NCBI GenBank assembly: GCA_902763885.1
Contig: CACWTU010000002.1
Span: 300,842 to 364,841, forward strand
Length of the DNA: 64,000 nucleotides
Reading direction: 5' to 3'
Source of the DNA: an uncultured Bacteroidales bacterium
Lineage (GTDB): Bacteria; Bacteroidota; Bacteroidia; Bacteroidales; Bacteroidaceae
The notes below the pieces were generated by a model. The model was not told the DNA's origin, did no database searches, and saw only the letters and a list, made by a program, of their open reading frames with translations. Made by a program: the position numbers and the translations under genes. Numbering within the stretch: position 1 is the stretch's first letter; every line of letters begins with the position of its first letter. Shown here one piece after another: positions 7,736-17,305 of this stretch.

Positions 7736-9427
7736 ATGGATTGGATAAAAACACTGCTGTTTGATACAGAATCTATAGCTCATCTTCTCTTGCTTTACTC
7801 TTTCGTGATAGCGGTAGGCGTACTGCTTGGAAAGCTCAAGTTCCGTGGGGTATCGTTCGGCGTGGCATTCATTCTGTTTACAGGAATCGTAGTAGGCCAT
7901 TTCGGCTTTACGGGTAATCTCAAGACAATAGGCTTTGTCCAGGATTTCGGACTTATATTGTTTGTATATAGTCTGGGCCTTCAGGTAGGTCCTTCTTTCT
8001 TTACATCATTCCGTCAGGGAGGTATGAGGATGAACCGTCTGGCCGTGTATATGGTACTGCTTAATCTTGCGGTGGCGATAGGTGTTTATTACCTGATGTT
8101 TGACCGTAGCAATCCGGACAGTTTCCCCATGCTTGTGGGTGTACTGAGCGGTGCCGTTACCAATACTCCCGGGCTTGGTGCTGCAGAGGAGGCTCTGCGT
8201 CAGATGGGCAATACCAGCGTTGAGATAGCATCGGGCTATGCCTGTGCCTATCCGCTGGCTGTGTTAGGCGTTATAATGGTGCCGATGATTGTCAAGTTCA
8301 TCTGCAGGATCAAGGATCAGACTGAAAACGAACAGCTGGCCAATCTGGAGCAGGCCGATACCAGCCAGAAACCCAAACGCCAGTATATTGAGATGCAGAA
8401 TGACCGCCTGGCAGGACGCACGGTGGTTGAGTTGAGGCGTATCATGAACCGTGAGTTCATCTGCTCACGCCTGATGCATGACGGCAAGGTGGAGACCCCT
8501 CACAGGGATACCGTGGTGAATCTCGGTGACCAGCTTTGCATTGTAAGTTCAGAGGATGATGCCGATGCCATTCTGGCTATATTGGGTTCACACGTGGATG
8601 TGGAGTGGGATAATGTAAAGGGTTCGGAGCCTCTGGTGTCACGCCGCATAGCCGTGACCAAGGAGAAGCTCAACGGCAAGACACTGGGTGAACTTCATCT
8701 GGGCAGCATATACGATGTCACCATAACCCGCGTGGTACGTTCCGGTACTGAGCTGTTTGCCTCGGCAAGCCTTATCCTGCAGGTGGGTGACCGCCTTACG
8801 GTAGTGGGCAAGGAGAGCAGTGTGACGGCTGTGGCACAGCGTGTGGGCAATGAGATAAAACGCCTTGATGCTCCTAACATAGCTACCATATTCATCGGTA
8901 TTATGGTGGGTGTACTCTTTGGCAGCATTCCTTTCTCTATTCCGGGTATTCCTACGCCTATGAAGCTTGGCCTGGCCGGCGGTCCGCTTATCATCGCAAT
9001 CCTGATAAGCAGGTTCGGTTATAAGTTAGGATTGGTTACATATACCAAGGCAAGTGCCAATATGATGCTGCGTGAAGTGGGTATCGCACTGTTCCTGGCA
9101 AGTGTAGGCATCAAGTCTGGTGCCAGTTTCTTTGAGACGGTTACATCGGGTGACGGACTCATATATATGCTGGGCGGACTGCTCATCACCGTAATACCCG
9201 TATTCATTGTGGCTCTCATAGCCCGCAAGCGTTACAAGATGAACTACTACAGCATATTGGGTCTTGTGGCAGGCGCCAGCACCAATCCTCCCGCCCTGGC
9301 ATTCGCCAACAGCCAGACTGAGCACGATGCTCCCGCCGTAGCATACTCTACGGTCTATCCTCTGACCATGTTCCTGCGTATTCTCACGGCACAACTGATG
9401 GTGCTGATAGGCTGCAGCCTCTTCTAA
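7736..9427 (+). CDS. AspT/YidE-family inner-membrane transporter with two TrkA-C domains
   Basis: A 563-residue protein of the aspartate:alanine exchanger (AAEx) superfamily. About six hydrophobic segments lie in residues 15-190 (with the GAVTNTPGLGAAEEAL loop), two cytosolic RCK_C/TrkA-C domains occupy about 200-375, and a second membrane bundle runs to the C-terminus (GASTNPPALAFANSQ). The paired TNTPG and TNPPA loops are the inverted-repeat re-entrant motifs of the family. Substrate is unknown; a dicarboxylate or amino acid is plausible. It is transcribed divergently from mutAB, and a family B palindrome overlaps its stop codon. Confidence 0.9.
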   Translation: MDWIKTLLFDTESIAHLLLLYSFVIAVGVLLGKLKFRGVSFGVAFILFTGIVVGHFGFTGNLKTIGFVQDFGLILFVYSLGLQVGPSFFTSFRQGGMRMNRLAVYMVLLNLAVAIGVYYLMFDRSNPDSFPMLVGVLSGAVTNTPGLGAAEEALRQMGNTSVEIASGYACAYPLAVLGVIMVPMIVKFICRIKDQTENEQLANLEQADTSQKPKRQYIEMQNDRLAGRTVVELRRIMNREFICSRLMHDGKVETPHRDTVVNLGDQLCIVSSEDDADAILAILGSHVDVEWDNVKGSEPLVSRRIAVTKEKLNGKTLGELHLGSIYDVTITRVVRSGTELFASASLILQVGDRLTVVGKESSVTAVAQRVGNEIKRLDAPNIATIFIGIMVGVLFGSIPFSIPGIPTPMKLGLAGGPLIIAILISRFGYKLGLVTYTKASANMMLREVGIALFLASVGIKSGASFFETVTSGDGLIYMLGGLLITVIPVFIVALIARKRYKMNYYSILGLVAGASTNPPALAFANSQTEHDAPAVAYSTVYPLTMFLRILTAQLMVLIGCSLF

Positions 9428-9464
9428 AATGTACCAAAGGGGTCTGTCCCCAATGGTACATTTT
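9426..9464. repeat. Family B palindrome B3, shared by two convergent stop codons
   Basis: The arms AAAATGTACCA (9426-9436) and TGGTACATTTT (9454-9464) enclose GGGG TCTGT CCCC. The element overlaps the stop codon of the plus-strand transporter (9425-9427) and touches that of the minus-strand MG2 gene (9464-9466). It can act as a bidirectional terminator. Confidence 0.9.
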
Positions 9465-12046
9465 TACCAGTCTTGATTTAGGATGTAGGGGGTACCGGAG
9501 GCGGTAATGCCGGCACCGCTGATGGTGTAGTGCTTTGAGAAGCTGTTGTTGTAGAACTCCACGCGGGCGTTGCCTTCCTTGTCAGTGATTACATTAGGAT
9601 TCCAATAAACGGTTCTGCGGATATCGGTCTGACCCGGAACGGCTCCTTCAGGATATTGTGGGGCGTAGAACTCAACAGGGACAGAGAAGCCTTCAATGGT
9701 TGTGGTCCTGCGGCTCAGGTTACGGATATCCTTGTATGAGAGCAGGTCACGGTCGTTCTTGATGAGGATGTCAACCAGACGGTATCTCTGCCATGAGGTT
9801 TCAACCTCCTGGAACCATTCAATATCAAGATGCTTGCGGTGGTAATCCACAAGCAGGGGGGTGAACTCTGTGAGATGTCTGAGATACATTCCGTCATCAA
9901 ACACTATGATACTCTTGACGTCAATCATATCAATGTTCATGGGTTCATCAAAAGGCTTCTTGTCAAGCACTTTCTCGGTATTGTGTACATAGAAGTATGG
10001 CGGATACTCCTCAAAACGGATACCTTTCTCAAGGAAATACCCCATGACATCAGTGGTGTATTCGCCCAGATCCAGCTCCATCTCTGATTCCTTCTCAGCA
10101 TCCCATGACGTAAAGGTGTCATAATCCACAAACTGGCGTTGCTCCGTGATATCCACATCCTGGAGTACGATACCCAGGTCTTCACGTATTATCAGCGGCA
10201 TTCCGTCATCCTCTTTTTTCTTCTCGGCCGATGGGTCAACCACCTTGCGGTCATTATTGCTAAGGTCAATCTCCTGCTTGAGGAATGACCTGGATTCAGG
10301 CTTATCGGACCGTTCAAACTTGATACGGGTGCTGGTCTCAAACTTGGTCTTGCCGTTACGCTTGTGCGTATAGAGGCTGATGGTCATCTTGGCCTTTCCG
10401 TAGAAATCACTCAGGTCAAATCCGAAATAACCGGTAGTGTCAGTATGATATTGGAATGACTGGAAACGTGACTTGTCATCTGTGGGTATGACCGATGCAT
10501 ATACGTCAATGCCTGATGCAGGCTTGCGTTTGGAGTAGGTGAGCACCCAACCGTTCATGGTGAGGCTGTCCTCAACCCTGTGCTTCTCAGAGAAGAACTT
10601 CTGTCCGGTCATGAATTTCCACTCATAACGCTCCCAACCCTGTACCAGGGTGAGCAGGTTGAGGGCTTCGCGGTGTAGCGAATCATTGCTTTCAAGATAC
10701 CATGCAGGGTCATGGATGAAACCCTTCAGGTCCGATGAGAGCAGCAGGTTGGTCTGCAGGTTCTCGGTTTGTCCGTTTCCGTAATCAGCCACGTCACGTA
10801 CTGACAGGCAGAAACGGTCACGTATGGGATTGCCGTCCTTGTCAGTCAGTTTCAAGGATAAGATCTCCTTGCTGAAAGGTTCGCGTGACATGCTGTCAGT
10901 GGCGAGTGATATGGTAGGACTGCGGAATTTGTCATTGTTGTGGAACAGACTGCGTGATGACAGAATCTTGGCATTCTTGTCATAGAGTGTCATGCGGCAT
11001 ACGCCTATAGGCCAGCCTGCACAGTCTAAGGTAAGTGTAGTATCGGCAATGCTCTGTATCTCCTTAAAATGAATCAAATCACCGCGGCAGGTCACGGCCA
11101 ATCCTACAATCTGGCCTTCCAGATCAGGGGTTCGGTGGATATCAACCTCCATTACTGAGTCATTAAGGGTGTTGATGACCATTGAAAAACCGCTCTTGAG
11201 AGGCTTGGGCAGGGTGAATCCTTTGCTCTTGCCATCTGTGGTGATGAAATGTACGGTCTCAGAGCCTTTAGGGGTAATCATGAACGATCCCATGCCTTCA
11301 TGCACCGTATAGGCAGAATCTTTGCTTTCTCTTACCACTATGGTGCCGTCTATGGGCATGCCGTCTTTACCGGTAGCCTTGAAAGCTACATTGCAGGGCA
11401 GGCCGTCAATCAGGTCGCCACCCTCGGGAAAGAAGTCCAGATTAATCTTACGGTCTTTTTCATCAGATTCCTCACGGATGGTTCTTATAAGCGGGTTGTC
11501 CTGTTCAAGTATAACATATGAATCGTCATATTCACCATCATGTTTGGGCTTGATATAGACAGGTATTACGCGTGAGAATATGGCTTCTTCACTGAAGTCA
11601 AGCATATTCTGTGTGTAGGCCCTTATCTCATAGAATCCGCTGGGGTAATCAACCAAGCCGCGCTTCTCACGTGCCTGTGCGGTTGCTGCGTCAACAAGCT
11701 GGATGGCTCCGTCACACTGTCCAGCCACTACCTTTAGTTTCTGCTGGCTGATAAGATGCCCTGTGGGAGCGATGAAATCTACATACAGAACCTTGCTTGG
11801 AGCACGTTTCAATGTGGTGGCATGTGTCACGAATGCCTTGAACCAGATTGTCTCACCTTGAAAATATGCGGTATTGTCAAACTCCAGATAGACTTTCTCC
11901 TGTGGAAATATGCTGTTGAACTGATGTATGTTACCTGAAAAACGCATCAGTTCCTTTGTGAATTTGTCAGGATCGTCCTGTGCTTGCGCCTTGATGAACG
12001 GCAGGAGCAGGCTTACTGTCAGTATTAAAGTAATCAGGCGTTTCAT
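9464..12046 (-). CDS. Large secreted MG2-domain (alpha-2-macroglobulin-like) protein
   Basis: This 860-residue protein has a signal peptide (MKRLITLILTVSLLLPF, cut near AQAQ). Residues 50-180 form an MG2-like domain (EKVYLEFDNTAYFQGETIWF, YPSGFYEIRAYTQN). Further beta-sandwich modules follow, and the end (RRTVYWNPNVITD, VEFYNNS) is the standard closing module of this Bacteroidota family. It is probably an outer-membrane or periplasmic protein, often near TonB systems, but no thioester or receptor partner is visible here. Biological role unknown. Confidence 0.8.
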   Translation of the reverse strand: MKRLITLILTVSLLLPFIKAQAQDDPDKFTKELMRFSGNIHQFNSIFPQEKVYLEFDNTAYFQGETIWFKAFVTHATTLKRAPSKVLYVDFIAPTGHLISQQKLKVVAGQCDGAIQLVDAATAQAREKRGLVDYPSGFYEIRAYTQNMLDFSEEAIFSRVIPVYIKPKHDGEYDDSYVILEQDNPLIRTIREESDEKDRKINLDFFPEGGDLIDGLPCNVAFKATGKDGMPIDGTIVVRESKDSAYTVHEGMGSFMITPKGSETVHFITTDGKSKGFTLPKPLKSGFSMVINTLNDSVMEVDIHRTPDLEGQIVGLAVTCRGDLIHFKEIQSIADTTLTLDCAGWPIGVCRMTLYDKNAKILSSRSLFHNNDKFRSPTISLATDSMSREPFSKEILSLKLTDKDGNPIRDRFCLSVRDVADYGNGQTENLQTNLLLSSDLKGFIHDPAWYLESNDSLHREALNLLTLVQGWERYEWKFMTGQKFFSEKHRVEDSLTMNGWVLTYSKRKPASGIDVYASVIPTDDKSRFQSFQYHTDTTGYFGFDLSDFYGKAKMTISLYTHKRNGKTKFETSTRIKFERSDKPESRSFLKQEIDLSNNDRKVVDPSAEKKKEDDGMPLIIREDLGIVLQDVDITEQRQFVDYDTFTSWDAEKESEMELDLGEYTTDVMGYFLEKGIRFEEYPPYFYVHNTEKVLDKKPFDEPMNIDMIDVKSIIVFDDGMYLRHLTEFTPLLVDYHRKHLDIEWFQEVETSWQRYRLVDILIKNDRDLLSYKDIRNLSRRTTTIEGFSVPVEFYAPQYPEGAVPGQTDIRRTVYWNPNVITDKEGNARVEFYNNSFSKHYTISGAGITASGTPYILNQDW

Positions 12047-12066
12047 GGCGGCGAATTTATAAAAAA

Positions 12067-12095
12067 AACAGGTGAGCCGGATTGGTTCACCTGTT
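12067..12095 (-). terminator. Rho-independent terminator of the Gly/Gln-rich secreted protein
   Basis: The arms AACAGGTGA (12067-12075) and TCACCTGTT (12087-12095) are complementary. On the minus strand the hairpin is followed by a run of eight or so T, just after the stop of 12115-12660. Confidence 0.85.
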
Positions 12096-12114
12096 TTATT
12101 TGGTTTGAGGCTAA

Positions 12115-12660
12115 TCAGAAACCGAAGCCCTGAGGTGCTGCGCCACCCTGGCCGCCCTGAGGACGACCACCCTGGGGACGTCCGCCGCCTTGAGGACCGC
12201 CCTGAGGCATACCGCCACCAAAGCCGCCCATGCCACCGCCGAATCCGCCTTGGCCACCCTGCTGGCGCTGCTGACGACGCTGCTCCTGGATCTCATCATA
12301 CTTCTTCTTCTGGTCATCGTTCAGGAAAGACTTGATCTTCTTCTCCTGAGCCTCACGCTGCTTCTGCATCTGCTCCATCATAGCCTGCATATCGCCCTGG
12401 CCCTGCTGGCCGCCACCGTTCTGCATCTGCTCACGGCGAGCAGCCTGCTCCTTGCTGCTTGCAAGATAGTAATTGTAGATGGAATCATACTGAACCTGTG
12501 AGAGTTCAAGCTGCTCCTTGAGACGGTCAGCCTGACGCTTGGCCATATCCTCAGGATTCATATTCATACCCTGGCCGCCGCCGAAACCGCCGCCAAATCC
12601 CTGTGCAAAGCTCATTGTTGAAACTAAGAGAGCTGCAACTGCGAACAAAATCTTTTTCAT
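12115..12660 (-). CDS. Gly/Gln-rich secreted protein, Spy/LTXXQ-like helical core
   Basis: This 181-residue protein has a signal peptide (MKKILFAVAALLVSTMSFAQ). After a short FGGGFGGG segment comes a helical core (about residues 34-130) rich in Gln, Lys and Met (LKEQLELSQVQYDSIYNYYL, FLNDDQKKKYDEIQ), the pattern of Spy/CpxP-like periplasmic proteins with LTxxQ-type helices. The last 50 residues are a low-complexity tail of FGGGMGG and GGRPQGG units. The same composition appears as inserts in the xylan cluster at 19-24 kb. Function is a guess (periplasmic chaperone or metal/stress sensor). Confidence 0.65.
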   Translation of the reverse strand: MKKILFAVAALLVSTMSFAQGFGGGFGGGQGMNMNPEDMAKRQADRLKEQLELSQVQYDSIYNYYLASSKEQAARREQMQNGGGQQGQGDMQAMMEQMQKQREAQEKKIKSFLNDDQKKKYDEIQEQRRQQRQQGGQGGFGGGMGGFGGGMPQGGPQGGGRPQGGRPQGGQGGAAPQGFGF

Positions 12661-12968
12661 TGTTTTTTGTTATTAAATTGGTTAGACATTTTTTTTCTGC
12701 TTGCGTTAATAAGATATTCGGATTTTGCAAAAGTTTAATCTTGGGGGAAAAAATTGTTGTTTCTCGCGGCTTCGCCGCTCGGTTGTTTTTGGCTTTAAGC
12801 GCCTTCGGCTTAAAGCCTCGGGATGGGATCCTATCTGCGTATTAGAAACAACCTTTTTTTAGTTTCCTTCTGGAAACGCGCTTCGTTTCACTTCGCTTGC
12901 CGGCCTTCCAGGCCGGGTAAAACAAAACCCTGACGGGCTTCGCTGTCAGGGTTTTGTTTTACTGGGTG
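12661..12968. other. 308-base intergenic region made mostly of hairpins
   Basis: No gene. Left arm 12748-12764 pairs with 12844-12860 (two mismatches) around a perfect inner stem-loop GGCTTTAAGC/GCTTAAAGCC (12791-12817). A GCGGCTTCGCCGC-type hairpin lies near 12766-12778 and a GGCCTTCCAGGCC hairpin near 12902-12914. The M48 terminator follows at 12919-12960. Confidence 0.6.
12919..12960 (-). terminator. Strong terminator hairpin after the M48 peptidase gene
   Basis: The 16-base arms (12919-12934 and 12945-12960, AAAACAAAACCCTGAC and its complement) are exact, with a GGGCTTCGCT loop. The hairpin lies directly 3' of the minus-strand gene ending at 12969. The A/T-rich outer stem makes it usable in both directions. 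Confidence 0.85.
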
Positions 12969-13775
12969 CTAGTTTGATTTAGAATATTTGCGTGCCTTTT
13001 CTATCAGTTGCTGCAGGTTTTTCATTCTCTTGGCATCACTGGGATGAGTGCTCAGGACCTCAGGGACATCGGTAGTCTTGGCCTGGGCCATCTTTTCCCA
13101 CAGCAAGGGCGCCTGAGTTATGTCATAGCCCGCAATAGCCATGATGTAAAGCCCTATTTCATCGGCCTCCAGTTCATGCTTACGCGAGAAAGGAAGCAAA
13201 TAACCGTACTGGCTGCCTATAGCATACGCAGTTTCAAAAACGGCACGTCCGGTCTCTGATGTCTTTTGCCCTATTATCATTCCAGTCACCGCACCCACCA
13301 TATTTGACAGGGCCTGTTGCGTCATACGTTCATTGCCGTGACGCGCTATGGCATGCCCCATCTCATGTGACATGACTACGGCAATCAGATCCGGCGTGGT
13401 AAGCACCGGCATGATACCCTCATAGAATACCACCTTGCCGTCCGGCAGGCAGAAGGCGTTGGCCTGATTACTGCTGACCAGATAGAACTCCCAGTTGATA
13501 TCATCAAGCAGATCTGACTCCCCTTTAGCAGCCAGATATCTGTCCAAAGCCTTAGCCAGACGGTTGCCTACTTCCCGTATCATTGATGTTTTGACCACAT
13601 TGGTCGATGGGGCCGATGTGGACATGAACTCATAATAAGACTGGGTTGACAATGAAGCTATCTCACTGTTTGAATAGAGCAACATCCTCTTGCGTCCTGT
13701 AAATGCCACCGTGCTGCATGAAATAAGGATAGCAACACACAGCAGGCACAACAACCATTCAGTAATCCTTTTCAT
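12969..13775 (-). CDS. M48-family metalloprotease lipoprotein
   Basis: This is a 268-residue zinc protease of the M48B (LoiP/YcaL-like) type. I start at the ATG at 13775; the frame also has a TTG three codons upstream. The signal ends in a lipobox LISC (Cys20), so it is lipid-anchored in the envelope. The zinc motif HEMGH lies at residues 137-141 and the third ligand region HELEADEIG near 200-208. The role is probably envelope protein quality control. It is followed by a strong terminator and lies downstream of xseBA, possibly in the same transcript. Confidence 0.9.
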   Translation of the reverse strand: MKRITEWLLCLLCVAILISCSTVAFTGRKRMLLYSNSEIASLSTQSYYEFMSTSAPSTNVVKTSMIREVGNRLAKALDRYLAAKGESDLLDDINWEFYLVSSNQANAFCLPDGKVVFYEGIMPVLTTPDLIAVVMSHEMGHAIARHGNERMTQQALSNMVGAVTGMIIGQKTSETGRAVFETAYAIGSQYGYLLPFSRKHELEADEIGLYIMAIAGYDITQAPLLWEKMAQAKTTDVPEVLSTHPSDAKRMKNLQQLIEKARKYSKSN

Positions 13776-13792
13776 AAACAGCAAATCAAAAA

Positions 13793-13975
13793 TCAGTCAT
13801 CTGTTTCAAGTATCTTCTTGATCTCCTCATCAGTTTCATATAGTTTATCCTTGCATAACTTTATGAGTTCACGCGCCTCCTTGAGGCTTTCACCTATCTT
13901 GTCCATATTGAGCTTGCCGCCTTCTATCTCTGAGACGATCTCCTCAAGACGTTTAATAGCTTCCTCGTATTTCAT
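13793..13975 (-). CDS. xseB: Exodeoxyribonuclease VII small subunit
   Basis: This 60-residue helical protein contains MKYEEAIKRLEEIVSEIEGG and the GESLKEARELIKLCKDKL helix typical of XseB. Several small subunits bind each XseA to form the ssDNA exonuclease used in repair. It lies 17 bases downstream of xseA, the usual pairing in Bacteroidota. Confidence 0.93.
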   Translation of the reverse strand: MKYEEAIKRLEEIVSEIEGGKLNMDKIGESLKEARELIKLCKDKLYETDEEIKKILETDD

Positions 13976-13992
13976 TGTATTTGCTTTTATGT

Positions 13993-15225
13993 TTATCCAA
14001 CAATTTCACTCTCCACAGTACCGTCAGCAAGAACTGTTGTAAGGCGGTCACCTGGTTTAAGGTCCGATGCACGGTTCACCACATGTCCGTTACAACGGGT
14101 TAGAGAGAAACCGCGCTTTAGGATCAGCACCGGATCTGCGGCTGCAATGCTTTTTTCAAGCAGTTCCAGCCTATGGTTCTTTACGGTAAGCAGGTTACGC
14201 ACCCCGTTTACCGATCTGTTCCAGATATTCTCAAGCATTTGTTCATTACGCACCTTGAGTACAGCGAACAGCGACGGCATTTTTTGCGCCAGGCGCTCCA
14301 ATCGCACGGTCTCGGCATTCATTCGCCCGGTAACGGCATCGCCCATCCTGCGGGCCAAGCCCTCCAGCACCTGGGCGGTATCAAACACCTTGCTTATGAT
14401 GAACTCTGCAGCCGCGGTAGGCGTCTTAACCTTGGTGTGCGCCACCACATCGGCCACCGTATCATCACGTTCATGCCCTATTCCCGTTATTACAGGCAGC
14501 GGGAAATTGGCTATGTTGTAAGCCAGATTGTATGAGTCAAAGCAACTCAGTTCACTTACAGCACCGCCACCTCTTATTATTATCACCACGTCAAAATCAT
14601 CCATACGCGCAGCCACGGCATCAAGAGCGGCTATCACGCTGCGCTCCACATCATCACCCTGCATTGCGGCCTGAAACAGCTTTACATAGAAGCGGAATCC
14701 ATACACGTTGCTTGCCAACTGATTACAGAAATCACCGTAACCGGCAGCCGTGGCCGATGAGATGACAGCAATCCGTTGCGGCAGCATAGGAATCTCCAAC
14801 TCCCTGTTAAGCCCTATCACACCATCCTTGGCAAGCTGATCCAGTATCTCCTTGCGGCGGCGGGCCATATCGCCCATGGTGTATGTGGGATCTATGTCCC
14901 ATACCACTAATGAATAACCGTAAACCTCATGGAATGTTACCGTTACCTGAAGCAGCACTTTCATACCCACCTTGAGTGATTCACCCGTCTCTGCTTCAAA
15001 ATAGGGTTTCAGCTTAAGCCATGTGTTACGCCAGACATTGGCCTTTGCCTTGGCAAGAAATGTTCTTCCGGTAGTGTCTTTCTGTACCAGTTCCAGATAG
15101 CAATGCCCCTGGCCGGACGGACTGATGCCGCTTATCTCAGCCTGCACCCAGTATGCATCGGGCATTTCAAACTGAAGCGTGCTCTTGACACGCCCGTTTA
15201 ACTCTTGTAGTGTTATCGTTTCCAC
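13993..15225 (-). CDS. xseA: Exodeoxyribonuclease VII large subunit
   Basis: About 410 residues. The N-terminal OB-fold domain (LQELNGRVKSTLQ, YWVQAEISGIS) is followed by the catalytic domain (RIAVISSATAAGYGDF, VVIIIRGGGAVSELSCFDS, PVITGIGHERDDTVADVVA) and a coiled coil. Start choice: the frame begins with TTG at 15234, but a GTG at 15223-15225 gives the family-like start (M)ETITLQELN. With XseB it degrades single-stranded DNA from both ends in the cytosol. Confidence 0.93.
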   Translation of the reverse strand: METITLQELNGRVKSTLQFEMPDAYWVQAEISGISPSGQGHCYLELVQKDTTGRTFLAKAKANVWRNTWLKLKPYFEAETGESLKVGMKVLLQVTVTFHEVYGYSLVVWDIDPTYTMGDMARRRKEILDQLAKDGVIGLNRELEIPMLPQRIAVISSATAAGYGDFCNQLASNVYGFRFYVKLFQAAMQGDDVERSVIAALDAVAARMDDFDVVIIIRGGGAVSELSCFDSYNLAYNIANFPLPVITGIGHERDDTVADVVAHTKVKTPTAAAEFIISKVFDTAQVLEGLARRMGDAVTGRMNAETVRLERLAQKMPSLFAVLKVRNEQMLENIWNRSVNGVRNLLTVKNHRLELLEKSIAAADPVLILKRGFSLTRCNGHVVNRASDLKPGDRLTTVLADGTVESEIVG

Positions 15226-15270
15226 AATCCGCAAATTTAATAAAAATTAGGCCTCATACAACATTACGGC

Positions 15271-15301
15271 TTTCAAGTAGCGCACAAAATGAGTAATTTT
15301 G
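15271..15301 (+). promoter_or_regulatory. Candidate promoter of the MATE operon
   Basis: A -7 box TAATTTTG (15294-15301) is preceded at 19 bases by TTTC (15271-15274), a three-of-four match to -33 TTTG. The start codon is 21 bases downstream at 15322. Confidence 0.45.
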
Positions 15302-15321
15302 CAGCAAATTTGAAATAATAG

Positions 15322-16671
15322 ATGAGTGAATTGAAAACACCCCAGGAACTGGGAACGGAAAAGATTGGAAAACTGCTTATAAGGTATGCCGTTCCAGCCA
15401 TGATAGCCATGCTGGCGTCATCGCTATACAACATTGTGGACCGCGCATTCATAGGTCATGGCGTAGGTTCCATGGCACTGTCAGGACTGGCCGTCACATT
15501 CCCCCTTATGAACCTCTCAGCCGCATTAGGCTCTATGGTAGGCGTCGGTTCCGGAACCATGATATCACTGAAACTGGGCCAGAAAGACCACAAGAGCGCA
15601 CAGATGCTGTTAGGTAACTCCGTAACTATGAACATACTGATAGGCGTACTGTTCGGAGTGTCCTCGCTCATATTCATCGACCCCATACTGAGAGTGTTCG
15701 GTGCTACCGATGTCACCATAGGATACGCCCGTGAATATATGGTGATAATTCTGGCCGGCAACGCATTCACACACCTCTATTTAGGTATCAACTGCATACT
15801 GCGTGCCGCCGGACACCCCAACAAGGCAATGGTAGCCACCATAGGAACTGTATTGCTCAACACCCTCCTCGACTACCTTTTCATTATGGTATTCCATTGG
15901 GGTATCAAAGGTGCCGCCATAGCAACTGTAATCTCACAGGTATTGGCTTTCACATGGCAGTGCTTCCAGCTCTCTGACAAGAGTGAGCTCATACACCTGC
16001 AGCGCGGCACTTACCGCCTGCGCGGAGATCTGGTCAAGAACATCGTCACCATCGGATTGTCACCCTGTCTTATGAACGCAGCCGCCTGTTTTGTGGTGCT
16101 GCTCATAAACCGCGGTCTGCTCAAGTACGGCAGTGACGTGGCCATAGGCGCATACAGCATCGTAAACAGCTTTGGATTCCTCATAGTCATGATGGTAATG
16201 GGATTCAACCAGGCCATGCAGCCCATTGCAGGCTACAACTACGGCGCACGTCAGTTTGACCGTGTGCTCAGAGTACTCTACCTGACCATGTTCTTTGGTA
16301 CAATCGTGACCACTCTGGGATTTGCCGTTACCGAATTTCTGCCGGGCATGTGCATACGCATTTTCACTGATGACCCTGAACTGACCGCCATAGCCATGAC
16401 AGGTATGAAACTCACATTCCTGGTGTTCCCGCTGGTAGGTTCCCAGATGGTGACAGGAAACTTTTTCCAAAGCATAGGCATGCCCGGAAAGTCAATCCTC
16501 ATGTCTCTCTCACGCCAGCTGTTGCTGCTTATACCGTTCCTGCTTATATTGCCGCGCTACTACGGCATAAACGGAATATGGTACAGCATGCCGGCATCTG
16601 ATTTCCTCTCAGTGATTCTGGGAGTATCACTGCTCATCCCTCAAGTAAGAAAACTCAAAAAAATGGCATAA
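15322..16671 (+). CDS. MATE-family multidrug/cation antiporter
   Basis: This is a 449-residue inner-membrane protein with about 12 hydrophobic segments in two six-helix bundles. Family features include PAMIAMLASSLYNIVDRAFIG in the first helices, GVGSGTMISLKLGQ, and the second-half equivalent GFNQAMQPIAGYNYGA. It should export drugs or metabolites in exchange for Na+ or H+. It is followed within one base by a cytidylate-kinase-like gene and then a phosphodiesterase gene, forming a tight three-gene operon. Substrate unknown. Confidence 0.93.
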   Translation: MSELKTPQELGTEKIGKLLIRYAVPAMIAMLASSLYNIVDRAFIGHGVGSMALSGLAVTFPLMNLSAALGSMVGVGSGTMISLKLGQKDHKSAQMLLGNSVTMNILIGVLFGVSSLIFIDPILRVFGATDVTIGYAREYMVIILAGNAFTHLYLGINCILRAAGHPNKAMVATIGTVLLNTLLDYLFIMVFHWGIKGAAIATVISQVLAFTWQCFQLSDKSELIHLQRGTYRLRGDLVKNIVTIGLSPCLMNAAACFVVLLINRGLLKYGSDVAIGAYSIVNSFGFLIVMMVMGFNQAMQPIAGYNYGARQFDRVLRVLYLTMFFGTIVTTLGFAVTEFLPGMCIRIFTDDPELTAIAMTGMKLTFLVFPLVGSQMVTGNFFQSIGMPGKSILMSLSRQLLLLIPFLLILPRYYGINGIWYSMPASDFLSVILGVSLLIPQVRKLKKMA

Positions 16672-16672
16672 C

Positions 16673-17305
16673 ATGGAAAAGGACAAGCACTACTGTATAT
16701 GCATAGGCCGCAAGTTCTGCAGCGGAGGCCGTAACGTGGCAGCAATGGTTGCTGAGCAACTAGGCGTAAAGGTGTATGATAGGGATTTGCTTAAGAAAGC
16801 ATCCCAGAACACCGGCTTCAGTGAAAAGTTCTTTGATGAGGCCGATGAGGAGAAGACCCGCCGTGGACTGCGCTCCCTGTTCATGAGCCATTTCAATGGC
16901 AGCAACGGTTTTTCAGGCAATTACCTTAGCAACGAGTCCCTGTTCAAGATGCAGAGCGATGCCATTCACCGCATTCATGAGCAGGAGGATTGCGTGTTCA
17001 TAGGCCGATGCGCCGACTATGTGCTGCGTGACAGTGACCGCCTTCTCAACGTGTTCATCGCTGCCGATACCGATGACCGCGTAGCCCGCGTGCTGCGTCA
17101 TGCCGATGAAGGTATGACTGAGTCAAAAGCCCTGTCACTGATAGAGGATATAGACCGCAAGCGTTCATCATACTACAACTATTTTACAGGCCGCACATGG
17201 GGTGACCCGGCTGTCTATGACATTTGTCTCAACAGCAGCACTCTGGGCTATGACAAGTGCGCCCAACTGATAGTTGAACTGGCCAAGGAGCGTCTCGGAA
17301 TATGA
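16673..17305 (+). CDS. Cytidylate-kinase-like protein (Cytidylate_kin2 family)
   Basis: A 210-residue P-loop protein. The N-terminal CICIGRKFCSGGRNVA is the family's modified phosphate-binding loop, and the middle has FIGRCADYVLRD and RIHEQEDCVF. True Cmk lies in another family; this group is common in Bacteroidota and Firmicutes and its nucleotide substrate is not settled. Its ATG lies two bases after the MATE stop and its 3' end overlaps the next gene by four bases (ATGA). Confidence 0.85.
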   Translation: MEKDKHYCICIGRKFCSGGRNVAAMVAEQLGVKVYDRDLLKKASQNTGFSEKFFDEADEEKTRRGLRSLFMSHFNGSNGFSGNYLSNESLFKMQSDAIHRIHEQEDCVFIGRCADYVLRDSDRLLNVFIAADTDDRVARVLRHADEGMTESKALSLIEDIDRKRSSYYNYFTGRTWGDPAVYDICLNSSTLGYDKCAQLIVELAKERLGI

